Source of the DNA: Ooceraea biroi
Lineage: Eukaryota; Arthropoda; Insecta; Hymenoptera; Formicidae
NCBI RefSeq assembly: GCF_003672135.1
Contig: NC_039518.1
Coordinates: forward strand, 3,224,001-3,288,000
DNA length: 64,000 bases
Direction: 5' to 3'
Position numbers and translations under genes: made by a program. Positions 47,962 to 58,389 of this stretch are shown here, piece by piece (the stretch's first letter is position 1; each line of letters begins with the position of its first letter). The notes under the pieces were generated by a model. That model worked only from the letters and a program-made list of their open reading frames with translations, made no database searches and was not told the DNA's origin.

Positions 47962-49136
47962 TTTAAAATTTTTAACACGAACAGAGTGGTCTGGCACCTC
48001 TTTTCCCCTCGAAGAGGGCTTTACCCTCCGAAGCGTACGCACGCGACTTGACGCGCGCAGGCGGCGACGTTACACGATAGGCGATAATGAAATTCCGATC
48101 AGTCCGATTATGACGGGGATGCTTCCGCGTGTCGGCGCCAGCCGTCGCCACGGCCTTACGGAACGGGGCAACAGATCGAAATACCATTTCGCCGTGCCGT
48201 TTCCAGACGCGGCCAGGGTGTAACCGCGTGTCGCGCGTCCCCCATTTGCATGCGTTTCGCATGCGTGTGTGCTTACGGGATATTAATTTAACGTGGACGA
48301 TCGATCATCTCGGTTTCCGCTGGCGAATGCGGCGATCGTGCAAATTTAGCGGGAGCTCGCGAGCGCGCGCCCGTTGCCTCGCTTATTTAGGGGGTAGCAG
48401 TTACCCGCTTCCTTTTGGCTCTCCCCTCGCCGGCGATAAAATTAATTGGAACGATACGTTAACGAGCGAGAATCGAGAGAGCAAGGCGAGTGAACGGAAG
48501 CTTCGTTCCACACCGTCGAAAGTTATTACCCCCTAGCGATATTTCTCGCGTGCATACTCGTGCGTGCGCCCTCGCACACGGCAGGGAGGATCGATCCTCC
48601 CCCGTGCTCGGCAGGTATCAACATTTCGCCCAACCGAACCATTAGATCCGTCACTCGACACTTGCCCTCTTACGTGACGCGTAATTCTACTACCGTGATC
48701 GCATGCTCACGTGCGGATAACGAGTTCTGCGATGTTACGCGTGCCGTAGGCATTTACAAGCGACCATTATCGGCGACACAGCGCAGCGGAGCGCGTTACT
48801 TATTGCCGTGTTCGTGTGTTTAACGTCTCTGTCACCGTTTCGCCGGCCGGTGGCCGCATTTCTCGTTCTTGTTCCTCCGCGTCTCCGACGATGTCCGGAG
48901 ATTTAATAATTCCTGCAATCCCCGAATATCTGGCGCTTCCCTTCCTCCCGCTGTACGGTCTTATTATGCAATGCAGCACAAACAACGGATATCCATTCCT
49001 GTCACATCGCGAGAATACCACGGATGCCTCTCAGGACTTAGCTTGCTTAGCAATGGTCAGATGGATATTAATACCCTCTCGCGAGAGGCGAATTTCCATT
49101 CACATCCCCTGCCGCGACGCGAGCCGTGAATTTTTC
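47962..49136. other. mGluR intron, unique CpG-rich sequence
   Basis: No element or conserved exon recognised. Overlapping Arg/Ser-rich frames on both strands look like CpG composition effects. Confidence 0.5.
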
Positions 49137-49520
49137 TCGAGATACTCCCGGAACGCTGGGTCTCCCGATACGATAAATCAAGTCACGTTAACTTTCCGTA
49201 CGTCTTTATCAAATTTAATTTTCCTGTTCCGTTGCGATTGAAATCGCAACGTGTGATGCGACCATCCCTCCGCGTCGGGCTTCCTGAATCGCAGACAAAT
49301 GCCAGCGACGGAGTCCATTATCGAAATAATAAGACGCGCGCGCGCTCTCCGTCTCTTTCTCCTACCTTATGTATTATGTATATGATATATACCCCGGAAA
49401 ATATTTCGCGGCAGTGTCGCGCGGTGAGACGTTTATGCATTTTTCATAACGCGCGCAGTCGATCAAGACCGGCCTCGAGATCATACCCTCGGTTCTCCCT
49501 CTTCTTCCGATGAAGAAGAT
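49137..49520 (+). repeat. Third, direct copy of the palindrome-centre segment
   Basis: Matches 41756-42135 almost base for base, from CGAGATACTCCCGGAACGC to CTTCTTCCGATGAAGAAG, including the perfect hairpin CGTTGCGATTGAAATCGCAACG split around 49230. It keeps GCTGGGTCTCC as in the left arm; the right arm lacks one G. A 93-codon frame (49232-49513) occurs in all three copies but looks like a composition effect. Confidence 0.85.
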
Positions 49521-49686
49521 TCCCTTCTATTCATCCCGCGATACGCCCATCTTTCTTCGCGAGAGACCTCAAAGCATCGGGGATGCTCGATGAAGGAACG
49601 CGCGGACTTCGCATTAGACGCGGCGCATTGTCGGAAACGTCTTCGAGAAAGTGCATCCTCTCCGTCTTTTTCTTCGGCGTTTGCAG

Positions 49687-49830
49687 GCTTTCGAGGAGCT
49701 CGAGGAGCTGCTTGGAAAACATAACATATGCATCGCCGTCAAAGAAAAGTTGGTGAAGGATTCCGGAGTAGCGGAGGAGACTGCCTATGACAATATAGTT
49801 TCCAAATTGCTGACAAAACACGAGCGAAAG
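49687..49830 (+). CDS. mGluR: mGluR exon: ligand-binding domain, lobe 2 start
   Basis: 48 codons, starting in phase 0 after TTTGCAG and ending before GTAAGA. It encodes AFEELEELLGKHNICIAV, then KEKLVKDSGVAEETAYDNIV, then SKLLTKHERK. Joined to the 31944 exon it reads across SNYGIK-AFEELEELL without a break, as in other insect mGluRs. This is the lobe 2 helix and strand region (equivalent to the NYGESGMDAF area of rat mGluR1 and following). There is no stop or indel within it. Confidence 0.9.
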
Positions 49831-49891
49831 GTAAGAGACAATGACTTAATACAGAGGAGTTCGATGGTGGAACAGAGCCGCGATATATATA

Positions 49892-50556
49892 CAGGGTGGC
49901 CCATTTTAATTTATACAGTCGATTTTTTAAAAACCTAAAAGAGATACGAAAAAAATGTTTCAGACAGACATGTCACGATTTCGAGGGGGACATAAGACGA
50001 TACCATTGGTTTGACCTTGAATAGTCGTTTGAAGGTCACGCGAAGATCACCTTCAATTTCTTAAATTGAAACCCCAACTTTTTATTGCAGATTCTTATTC
50101 TCCATCGAAAAGTAAGTAACTTTTGTGTGAAACATTTTTCCGAAAAATGTCATCTTATGTCCTTAAAATGTCCTCAAAACTCATCTTGAAGATCATTTTA
50201 AGGACATAAGATGACATTTTTCGGAAAAATGTTTCAGACAAAAGTTGCATGTTTTCTCGCGTAGAATCCGCATCCGTAATAAAAAATACCATGTCTCATT
50301 AAAAAAAAATTTCAGACCGGAAGTTAGAATTCTGAAATTTTTTTTTAATGAGACATGGTATTATAAAATGATCTTCAATATGTAATGAGAAATAGTAGGT
50401 TCTATTTAAGAAATTGAATATGACCTTCATGTGACCATCAAGTAACTCTTCAAGGTCAAACCAATGATACCATCTTATATCCCCCTCGAAGCCATACAAC
50501 TTTTGTCTGAAACATTTTTCTTTAAACTGTTCTATTTCCAAAATAAAAGGGCTGTA
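49892..50556. mobile_element. Fold-back (MITE-like) element
   Basis: Begins CAGGGTGGCCCATTTTAA after TA. Inverted halves carry AAAATGTTTCAGACA / TGTCTGAAACATTTT, CGAGGGGGACATAAGA / TATATCCCCCTCG and ACCATTGGTTTGACCTT / AAGGTCAAACCAATG. The centre holds more perfect hairpins (50140-50235, GTCATCTTATGTCCTTAAAA; 50285-50360, around TAATGAGACATGGTAT). No coding capacity. Confidence 0.65.
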
Positions 50557-50570
50557 CGGGTGGTCTGAAT

Positions 50571-50575
50571 CACAC

Positions 50576-50620
<45 letters not shown>

Positions 50621-50728
50621 CACACTGTATATATATATATATATACACAATAAAATAATAGGTACATTTTTGCGTGATACAGTTACATCGTGTAAATGAA
50701 TAATAGAAGACAGACAATGAACAACGGC

Positions 50729-50766
<38 letters not shown>
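50571..50766. repeat. AT dinucleotide tracts and left arm of an outer fold-back
   Basis: (TA)n at 50580-50619, 50628-50644 and 50732-50766. The sequence between, from AATAATAGGTACATTTTTGC to CAATGAACAACGGCGAA, is the reverse complement of 51834-51915. Confidence 0.8.
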
Positions 50767-50767
<1 letters not shown>

Positions 50768-50770
<3 letters not shown>

Positions 50771-51791
50771 GGTGATTCGTATAAAGTGACCGATTTAATT
50801 ATTAGTGAAATTTGAAGACATATGAAAAAAGAGTTTATACCGATATGTTCAGTACAAAGGGGGACACCATATAACGGATACGATTATTTTATGAGTGGAG
50901 GCGTTGAGGACATTTCAAAGTCAACTTCTTTTTTTTAATGGGATGCTGTATTTTTTATTTTATAGGATAGTAGCCATTTTTAATATAAATTTAATGATAC
51001 ATTACTAAAAAAAACATTCAAGGTCAATCAAGGCCAAAAATACATGATAAAATAAAATTCAAATGTATGATCTGTATTTCTGTTCTTCACAATAAATGTT
51101 TAAAGTTTTGACCTTGAACTCGACGACACAGATGAATTGTCTTGCTCGTGATATAATCCGTAATATTGAACGGGCACTATGTCTATGTCGATCTGGATAT
51201 CGTTCATTTAATACTCTTGCAGTTTCAGCTGCATTTTTTCCACATTCACCAAAACTTATCAAAATGTCTACAATTTGTGAATTATTGTAATTAGCCATTA
51301 CGTTCAGTACTACGACTAATCTCATACTAAGGCTGCGTTCGCTTTGGCACTCACAACGTTTGTAAGCATCACTTGTCCTTACAATCTTCGTAATAATAAC
51401 ATTATGATAGCAGTTTCCAAAGAAACCACAGCTCATAAACATAGACCTAGACATACTGAGGGCCAAAGCGAACGACAGACGGATATACAGATCATACATT
51501 TGAATTTTATTTTATCATGTATTTTTGGCCTTGATTGACCTTGAATGTTTTTATGTAAAATATATAATTAAATTTATATTAAAAAGGGCTACTATCCTAT
51601 AAAATAAAAAATACAGCATCCCATTAAAAAAAAGAAGTTGACTTTGAAATGTCCTCAACGCCTCCACTCATAAAATAATCGTATCTGTTATATGGTGTCC
51701 CCCTTTGTACTGAACATATCGGTATAAACTCTTTTTTCATATGTCTTCAAATTTCACTAATAATTAAATCGGTCACTTTATACGAATCACC

Positions 51792-51794
<3 letters not shown>
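50768..51794 (-). mobile_element. Deletion derivative related to DD41D-type elements, long inverted repeats
   Basis: Ends CAGGGTGATTCGTATAAAG and its complement, each next to TA. The terminal inverted repeats are about 300 bp (50768-51085 against 51480-51794). The interior keeps only the start of a transposase gene on the minus strand. Inserted in the TA tract at the centre of another inverted repeat (50648-50757 and 51834-51915). Confidence 0.75.
51114..51298 (-). pseudogene. N-terminal helix-turn-helix remnant of a transposase
   Basis: From ATG 51298: MANYNNSQIVDILISFGECG, then ETARVLNERYPDRHRHSARS and ILRIISRARQ. Same layout as the family A N-terminus ([19 protein letters not shown], then [13 protein letters not shown]). 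The catalytic domain is absent, so the product could bind DNA at most. Confidence 0.65.
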
Positions 51795-51796
<2 letters not shown>

Positions 51797-51835
<39 letters not shown>

Positions 51836-51916
51836 GCCGTTGTTCATTGTCTGTCTTCTATTATTCATTTACACGATGTAACTGTATCACGCAAAAATGT
51901 ACCTATTATTTTATTT
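51797..51916. repeat. Right AT tract and right arm of the outer fold-back
   Basis: (TA)n to ~51832, then TTCGCCGTTGTTCATTGTCT to GTACCTATTATTTTATT, the mirror of the sequence left of the inner element. Confidence 0.75.
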
Positions 51917-52741
51917 ATCACGAATCCACGAAATGTACGACTCTCTTAGGAAATTTCATATCAACGTACGTAATAAATTATTTCTTTCTTTCTTTCTCTT
52001 TCTCTTCCTCTCAGACCCTCTTCTCTCTTAAATTTTAAACACACCAACCGGTAAATAAACCGCAATAAAATCTAGACTGACGTTTCCTCGATAATCCGCT
52101 CTTCAATGGGATGAACATCATTAAAAAGGGTTTAGATCTAAGTTATCGTCGTGCCGTCGCGCACCGAGCATGGTTCGCTCCATTCGCACGAGTGCGCTTT
52201 CTGGTCGATGTAAATTACCTCGAAATACAGAATGCGGATTTCTCCCGCGCTCTCTCTCCATCTCTCTTTGTTGAGGGACCACGAAACACCGTATCGATTT
52301 ATCGAACGCGGACGGAAACGGACGCCGATTCCGTTCGATTCGCCGCCGTAGAGTAGTAAAATGAGCTCATTATCGGAATGGAAACGCGACTCGCTCGAGA
52401 CGGCGCTTTGTCGCCGTGCAATTCGAAACTTGCTGAAAATCTCGGGAACTTACTTAACTTCTCTCCATTCCGGAGCGGGATCCGCCGAGCGAAATCCGGG
52501 CTTTCTTCGCAGGCCTGAGCGGATATTAAGCGCGGTTTGACTTATAGCTTTAATCGAACGTTCGCGCACATCCCTCGTCTATCGTCAGGAAATCGCAGAT
52601 TGCTCGCGCGCTGATGCGTGCGGTGAATTAAACGATCTCTTCCAGCATCCGGTATCGTTCTCGATATTTCACCCTCGAAGCCGTGTAGAGAAGACGCGCG
52701 CTGACGTGTGTTTGCGTTTAAAATCTCGGGTGTCATGTTTG
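51917..52741. other. mGluR intron, unique sequence
   Basis: A CT-rich tract (TTTCTTTCTTTCTTTCTC at 51981-52000), then CpG-rich sequence. No exon recognised. Ends at the TA flanking B3. Confidence 0.5.
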
Positions 52742-52928
52742 TATTGGGTTGGCCAAAAAGTAATTGCGTTTTTTTCCAATAGATGGACATACATGTCTTG
52801 AAATGTAACTAACTTCATTCTAAACCGCAAATTCATTATGTAGGTTAACAACTCACAGTTCAAGCTTGTTTTACAAAAAGAAAGTACACGATTTCGTTAA
52901 CGATTGTTTGTTTGCCGTCGATTTCAAA

Positions 52929-53940
52929 ATGGAAAATCAAAAAGAACATTTTCCTCATATTTTGTTTTATTACTTCCGAAAAGGGAAAAACGCTGTGCAA
53001 GCTCATACAAAGTTATGTCATGTATATGGCGAAGATGCTTTAAAGCTGCGGCAGTGTCAAAATTGGTTTACTAAATTTCGATCTGCAGATTTTACTGTGA
53101 AAGATGCACCACGCTCAGGAAGGCCAATCGAAATTGATGATGGCAAAATAAAGGCACTGATCGATTCCAATCGGCGTTTAACGACCCGAGATTGCTGAGA
53201 ATCTTAACGTATCGAAATCGAGTGTTGAAAACCATTTAAAACGACTTGGATACATTAGTAAGCTCGATATTTGGGTACCACGTGAGCTCAAAGAAATTCA
53301 TCTCACTAAGCGTATTGACATCTGCGATTCTCTTTTGAAACGTGAGGAAAATGATCCATTTTTGAAACGTATGATAACAGGCGACGAAAAATCGATCGTC
53401 TACAACAACGTCAAACGAAAAAGATCGTGATGAACTTGCTATAAGCACTTGAAAAGCAGATATTCACCAAAGAAAGATTATGCTGTCGGTCTGGTGGGAC
53501 TTTAAAGGTATTGTGTATTTTGAGCTGCTTGCAAGGAATCAAACCATTAATTCAGACGTATACTGTCGTCAACTGGATAAATTAAACGATGCCATCAAAC
53601 AGAAACGTCGAGAATTGGTGAATCGCAAAGGTGTTGCGTTTCACCATGATAACGCTAGACCACGTACAAGTTTGGTCACTCGTGAAAAATTGTTGCAGCT
53701 TGGATGGGTGTGTTACCACATCCACCATATTCGCCAGACCTGGCACCATCAGATTACCATTCGTTTCGTTCTTTGCAAAACGCCTTGAATGGTAAATCCT
53801 TGACTGCTGATGAGGATATCAAATCGTTGTTGGAATTGTGTTTTGCTGAAAAAGATAAGAACTTTTTTGAGCGTGGCATCTTGAAGTTGCCTGAAAAATG
53901 GCAAAAGATAATCAAACAAAATGGACAATATATTGTTTAA
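52929..53940 (+). pseudogene. B3 unit 1, full-length mariner transposase gene with frameshifts
   Basis: ATG 52929 to TAA 53938-53940. Carries the family-wide lesions, the two-base loss near 53188 and a one-base loss near 53707 (GGATGGGTGTGTT). The second catalytic Asp is intact (CACCATGATAACG). Confidence 0.83.
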
Positions 53941-54017
53941 TAAAGTTTTTGTTTCCCATGAAAAATTCGCCTTTTATTTATATAAAAAAAAACGCAATTA
54001 CTTTTTGGCCAACCCAA

Positions 54018-54936
54018 TATATGGTGAAGATGCTTTAAAGCTGCGGCAGTGTCAAAATTGGTTTACTAAATTTCGATCTGCAGATTTTAATGTGAAAGAT
54101 GCACCACGCTCAGGAAGGCCAATCGAAATTGATGATGGCAAAATAAAGGCACTGATCGATTCCAATCGGCGTTTAACGACCCGAGATTGCTGAGAATCTT
54201 AACGTATCGAAATCGAGTGTTGAAAACCATTTAAAACGACTTAGATACATTAGTAAGCTCGATATTTGGGTACCACGTGAGCTCAAAGAAATTCATCTCA
54301 CTAAGCGTATTGACATCTGCGATTCTCTTTTGAAACGTGAGGAAAATGATCCATTTTTGAAACGTATGATAACAGGCGACGAAAAATCGATCGTCTACAA
54401 CAACGTCAAACGAAAAAGATCGTGATGAACCTGCTCAAAGCACTTGAAAAGCAGATATTCACCAAAGAAAGATTATGCTGTCGGTCTGGTGGGACTTTAA
54501 AGATATTGTGTATTTTGAGCTGCTTGCAAGGAATCAAACCATTAATTCAGACGTATACTGTCGTCAACTGGATAAATTAAACGATGCCATCAAACAGAAA
54601 CGTCGAGAATTGGTGAATCGCAAAGGTGTTGCGTTTCACCATGTTAACGCTAGACCACGTACAAGTTTGGTCACTCGTGAAAAATTGTTGCAGCTTGGAT
54701 GGGATGTGTTACCACATCCACCATATTCGCCAGACCTGGCACCATCAGATTACCATTCGTTTCGTTCTTTGCAAAACGCCTTGAATGGTAAATCCTTGAC
54801 TGCTGATGAGGATATCAAATCGTTGTTGGAATTGTGTTTTGCTGAAAAAGATAAGAACTTTTTTGAGCGTGGAATCTTGAAGTTGCCTGAAAAATGGCAA
54901 AAGATAATCAAACAAAATGGACAATATATTGTTTAA
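54018..54936 (+). pseudogene. B3 unit 2, mariner transposase lacking the N-terminus
   Basis: Two-base loss near 54182. The second catalytic Asp is Val (CACCATGTTAACGC, HHVNARP near 54645), so it would be dead even without the frame lesions. Confidence 0.8.
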
Positions 54937-55013
54937 TAAAGTTTTTGTTTCCCATGAAAAATTCGCCTTTTATTTATATAAAAAAAAACGCAATTACTTT
55001 TTGGCCAACCCAA

Positions 55014-55936
55014 TATATGGTGAAGATGCTTTAAAGCTGCGGCAGTGTCAAAATTGGTTTACTAAATTTCGATCTGCAGATTTTAATGTGAAAGATGCAC
55101 CACGCTCAGGAAGGCCAATCGAAATTGATGATGGCAAAATAAAGGCACTGATCGATTCCAATCGGCGTTTAACGACACGAGAGATTGCTGAGAATCTTAA
55201 CATATCGAAATCGAGTGTTGAAAACCATTTAAAACGACTTGGATACATTAGTAAGCTCGATATTTGGGTACCACGTGAGCTCAAAGAAATTCATCTCACT
55301 AAGCGTATTGACATCTGCGATTCTCTTTTGAAACGTGAGGAAAATGATCCATTTTTGAAACGTATGATAACAGGCGACGAAAAATCGATCGTCTACAACA
55401 ACGTCAAACGAAAAAGATCGTGATGAACTTGCTATAAGCACTTGAAAAGCAGATATTCACCAAAGAAAGATTATGCTGTCAGTCTGGTGGGACTTTAAAG
55501 GTATTGTGTATTTTGAGCTGCTTGCAAAGAATCAAACCATTAATTCAGACGTATACTGTCGTCAACTGGATAAATTAAACGATGCCATCAAACAGAAACG
55601 TCGAGAATTGGTGAATCGCAAAGGTGTTGCGTTTCACCATGTTAACGCTAGACCACGTACAAGTTTGGTCACTCGTGAAAAATTGTTGCAGCTTGGATGG
55701 GATGTGTTACCACATCCACCATATTCGCCAGACCTGGCACCATCAGATTACCATTCGTTTCGTTCTTTGCAAAACGCCTTGAATGGTAAATCCTTGACTG
55801 CTGATGAGGATATCAAATCGTTGTTGGAATTGTGTTTTGCTGAAAAAGATAAGAACTTTTTTGAGCGCGGAATCATGAAGTTGCCTGAAAAATGGCAAAA
55901 GATAATCAAACAAAATGGACAATATTATTGTTTAAC
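55014..55936 (+). pseudogene. B3 unit 3, mariner transposase lacking the N-terminus
   Basis: N-terminal half open 54917-55423. It shares the Asp-to-Val change with unit 2. The end is altered (ACAATATTATTGTTTAAC), so the native stop is lost and the frame runs through the TIR. Confidence 0.8.
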
Positions 55937-56014
55937 AAAGTTTTTGTTTCCCATGAAAAATTCGCCTTTTATTTATATAAAAAAAAACGCAATTACTTTT
56001 TGGCCAACCCAATA

Positions 56015-57825
56015 GGTACTCGGTAACAAATACGGTGAAGATAAAATCGCAATGAAATGATGGTATACCTTATCAACATTCGTATCAAACCAGAAATACC
56101 TCGCATTTGAATTCGCATTACGTATCACGGTGGCTGGGATAAATAAAATTAAGCGACACCGTGAGCGCGCACAAGGGAGATACATCCCCGGCAAAAGCAG
56201 CGTGTAACCGGCATACGAAGTTGAAATTGCGTTACGTAATTATGATTTATATTACGGCCATGTCATTCATAACCGAGAGCAAGGTGTCGCGCGAGCAAGG
56301 TATCTACTACGTACGCGCCATTAATAAAATATCGGAATCCCGCGATTTGGCAGCGCGGCTCGCGCAGAAAATTCAAATGCGACCGTATGCAGATACGGTA
56401 GAGAATGTCGGACGGCAGAGAAACGAGAGAACGTACATTCCTATTTCCGCAGACACGGAATGAGAAATGGGGCGAAGCGGGAACGGCTGTAAGGCGCGCA
56501 TAGAAAAATTATGGTGTTGCCAGATAAGTCCAGCCAGTGTATGGGTTCGTGTATGTCCTGTTACAAACCGTGCAGGCGCGCAGAGAGAAGTACAATTAAT
56601 GACCCAACGCTCTCTGTACGCACGTTGAAACGGTAATCTTATCTCGGAGGGTTCAAATGGGATTTGGCGTCTCGTGGGCGACGTGTGCCCCTACCTCGCG
56701 CTTTACCCCAGACGAATAAATATTTCACCGGTTTAATCCATTCACGAGACCTTGAGATCCCACGGCGACTTTTAGAATCTTTCGCATTTGAGCGAGTCTG
56801 AAGCAACGTTTTTAATCAATAAAACGCGCTTTCGACCGTACCCCTTTTCTCGGAAGAAAGCTGGTCCTCAAAAATTAAGTGTTTCATTAAGACACTCGGT
56901 GAATTTTGCAAGGATACTGCCACGGGGTGGAAGTTCGTCCACTAGGTCAAGAGGTGTGGAAAACGAGAAAGGAAGACCGGAAAAGAGAGAAAAAAAGAGA
57001 CAGGGAGAGAGAAGAACCAAAAAGTATTTCACGAACGGCAAATTATGCAAATTATATACGGTGCCTGTTGTTGTAATGGAAATGGAATTATGTTTTATGT
57101 TAATGCGAGATACAAGATTTGCATGTTGCAATTTTTCTACGTGCCATAAATATACATATAAGAAAAGTCAACATGACATTATATTGTCGAGTCGCATTGT
57201 TCAACTCAATAGTTTCGTCTAGTTTATTTTGCTGCTGACTCCCAGGAGGTTGAATCTCACGAGATTCTCCATTACTATAGAATAGAAATACTTGATTTCG
57301 CTTCGTATCAGCTGGAACTGAAAGGATACTATTTATCGGGTGAAAGCAGAAGCAGCCACATTTGCAAAAAATATTTACTGCCAAATACCTCCTGCGCTGC
57401 GGGAGAAGATACTTAAGACGATAAACGTCCATTTTATGCAGAGTTCCCTCATCGACCGTTTCGTGGTCGATCGTTCTCCACCACCGTAAGGTCGACCTCA
57501 CGCCGCCTTTCACGCCCGCGCCGATTTCCGGATTCCGTATAATCCTGATCCCAAGAGGAATAGTCGACCGCGTCGACGTCGACATGGAGGACGTTCCGTT
57601 GGAACTTTTTTTCCAATAAGAACGCCAGTCCTTTCGGAGCAAAAGCAATTGCCGCGAGTTGGTGCCGCGAATCGAACTAGGGCTAGCAAATAAAGCCCGG
57701 CGAGAGAGAAAAGTTTCCTCGCGATAACAGAAAGGGAGAAAACGACGGGGTGCAAAACGACGTCGCGTGCGTCCTTACGGTCAGCATTTTCACGAGAACT
57801 CATTCCCGCGGATCACGTGCCGCAG
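56015..57825 (+). other. mGluR intron, unique sequence
   Basis: No element recognised. Frames at 56788-57222 (+) and 57100-57648 (-) have no motif and no splice-bounded conservation that I can see. A purine-rich tract lies at 56960-57020. Ends at CGTGCCGCAG before the next exon. Confidence 0.5.
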
Positions 57826-58077
57826 GTTGCATCATCTTCGGCTCCGACCAGGAAGTCGCCGGGGTCATGAGAGCGGTGAGACGGTGCAACGCGACCGGCG
57901 CTTTTTCCTGGATCGGCAGCGATGGATGGAGCGCGAGGGGATTAGTGAGCAACGATAACGAGCCGGAAGTCGAGGGCACTCTGTCGGTCCAGCCGCAGGC
58001 GAACCCGGTTAAGGGCTTCGAAGAGTACTTCCTCAACTTGACCGTCGAGAACAATCGGAGGAACCCGTGGTTCGTCG
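57826..58077 (+). CDS. mGluR: mGluR exon: ligand-binding domain, lobe 2
   Basis: Starts after GTGCCGCAG and ends before GTAAGC with one base of the next codon (phase 1). It encodes CIIFGSDQEVAGVMRAVRRC, then NATGAFSWIGSDGWSARGLV, then EVEGTLSVQPQANPVKGFEE and YFLNLTVENNRRNPWFV. The Asp of IGSDGW matches rat mGluR1 Asp318, a glutamate-contacting residue, with the following Arg two residues after GSDGWS. N-glycosylation sequons are NAT and NLT. The exon begins with the last two bases of a codon while the exon at 49687-49830 ends on a full codon, so one base is unaccounted for. A single-base assembly error, a short unseen exon or a different acceptor are all possible. Confidence 0.88.
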
Positions 58078-58387
58078 GTAAGCGGCCAAGGAGATGCGCG
58101 CGCGCGAGGCGCAGAGAAACTTTAAGTTAAACTTTGACTTGGCACGACGACCGCAGCGTACACGCAACGCTGCGCTCGTCAGCAAGAAGTCAGATTTCAC
58201 CGCTCTCGATGCAATGCCGTCGGTAAACTTTTGGCGTGTCAAGCGCAGGTACTCGCCGAACCTCGTCGAGTCATTGTATTATATTTAGCGTAACGGTTAA
58301 CATCATCGACGCTACGAAATGAAAAGATTTGTAACTTTCTCGTTATATTTTTTGCCCCGTTCAAACTAAAATATCATCAGCGGAATA
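58078..58387 (+). other. mGluR intron start
   Basis: Donor GTAAGCGGCC followed by unique sequence up to the TA flanking C5. Nothing else seen. Confidence 0.6.
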
Positions 58388-58389
58388 TA

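Larger units (their letters stand above)
52744..56012 (+). mobile_element. Mariner family B composite array B3, three units, both ends complete
   Basis: TA at 52742-52743 and 56013-56014. Unit 1 52744-54017 is full length; units 2 (54018-55013) and 3 (55014-56012) begin TATATGGTGAAG after a complete 3' TIR, the same junction as B1 and B2. Unit 1 shares the two-base loss ACGACCCGAGATTGC with B2 unit 1, and unit 2 also has it. Confidence 0.92.
31944..58077 (+). other. mGluR: Metabotropic glutamate receptor gene, visible part (three exons, two introns)
   Basis: Three consecutive ligand-binding-domain exons in correct order and strand: 31944-32114, 49687-49830 and 57826-58077. Introns are 17,572 bp and 7,995 bp, and more than half of the intron sequence is mariner arrays and fold-back elements. 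Upstream exons (signal peptide, N-terminal lobe) and downstream exons (rest of lobe 2, Cys-rich domain, seven-helix domain) are outside the window or beyond the gap. Insects have two such receptors (mGluR and mangetout/mXR); the residues that tell them apart, which contact the distal carboxylate, are not in these exons, so the paralogue is not certain. Confidence 0.8.

Noticed and set aside
41302..49513. Same 93-codon frame in three places (41302-41583 -, 41740-42189 +, 49232-49513 +)
   Set aside because: It merely follows the triplicated DNA segment; composition is Arg/Ser-rich and no motif or conserved substitution pattern is visible.
56788..57222. 144-codon + strand frame in the mGluR intron
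   Set aside because: Contains a purine-rich Lys/Arg/Glu run and no domain; lacks flanking splice sites in a matching phase.
57100..57648. 182-codon minus-strand frame upstream of the third mGluR exon
   Set aside because: No motif, spans mixed-composition intron DNA, and no splice signals or family resemblance recognised.
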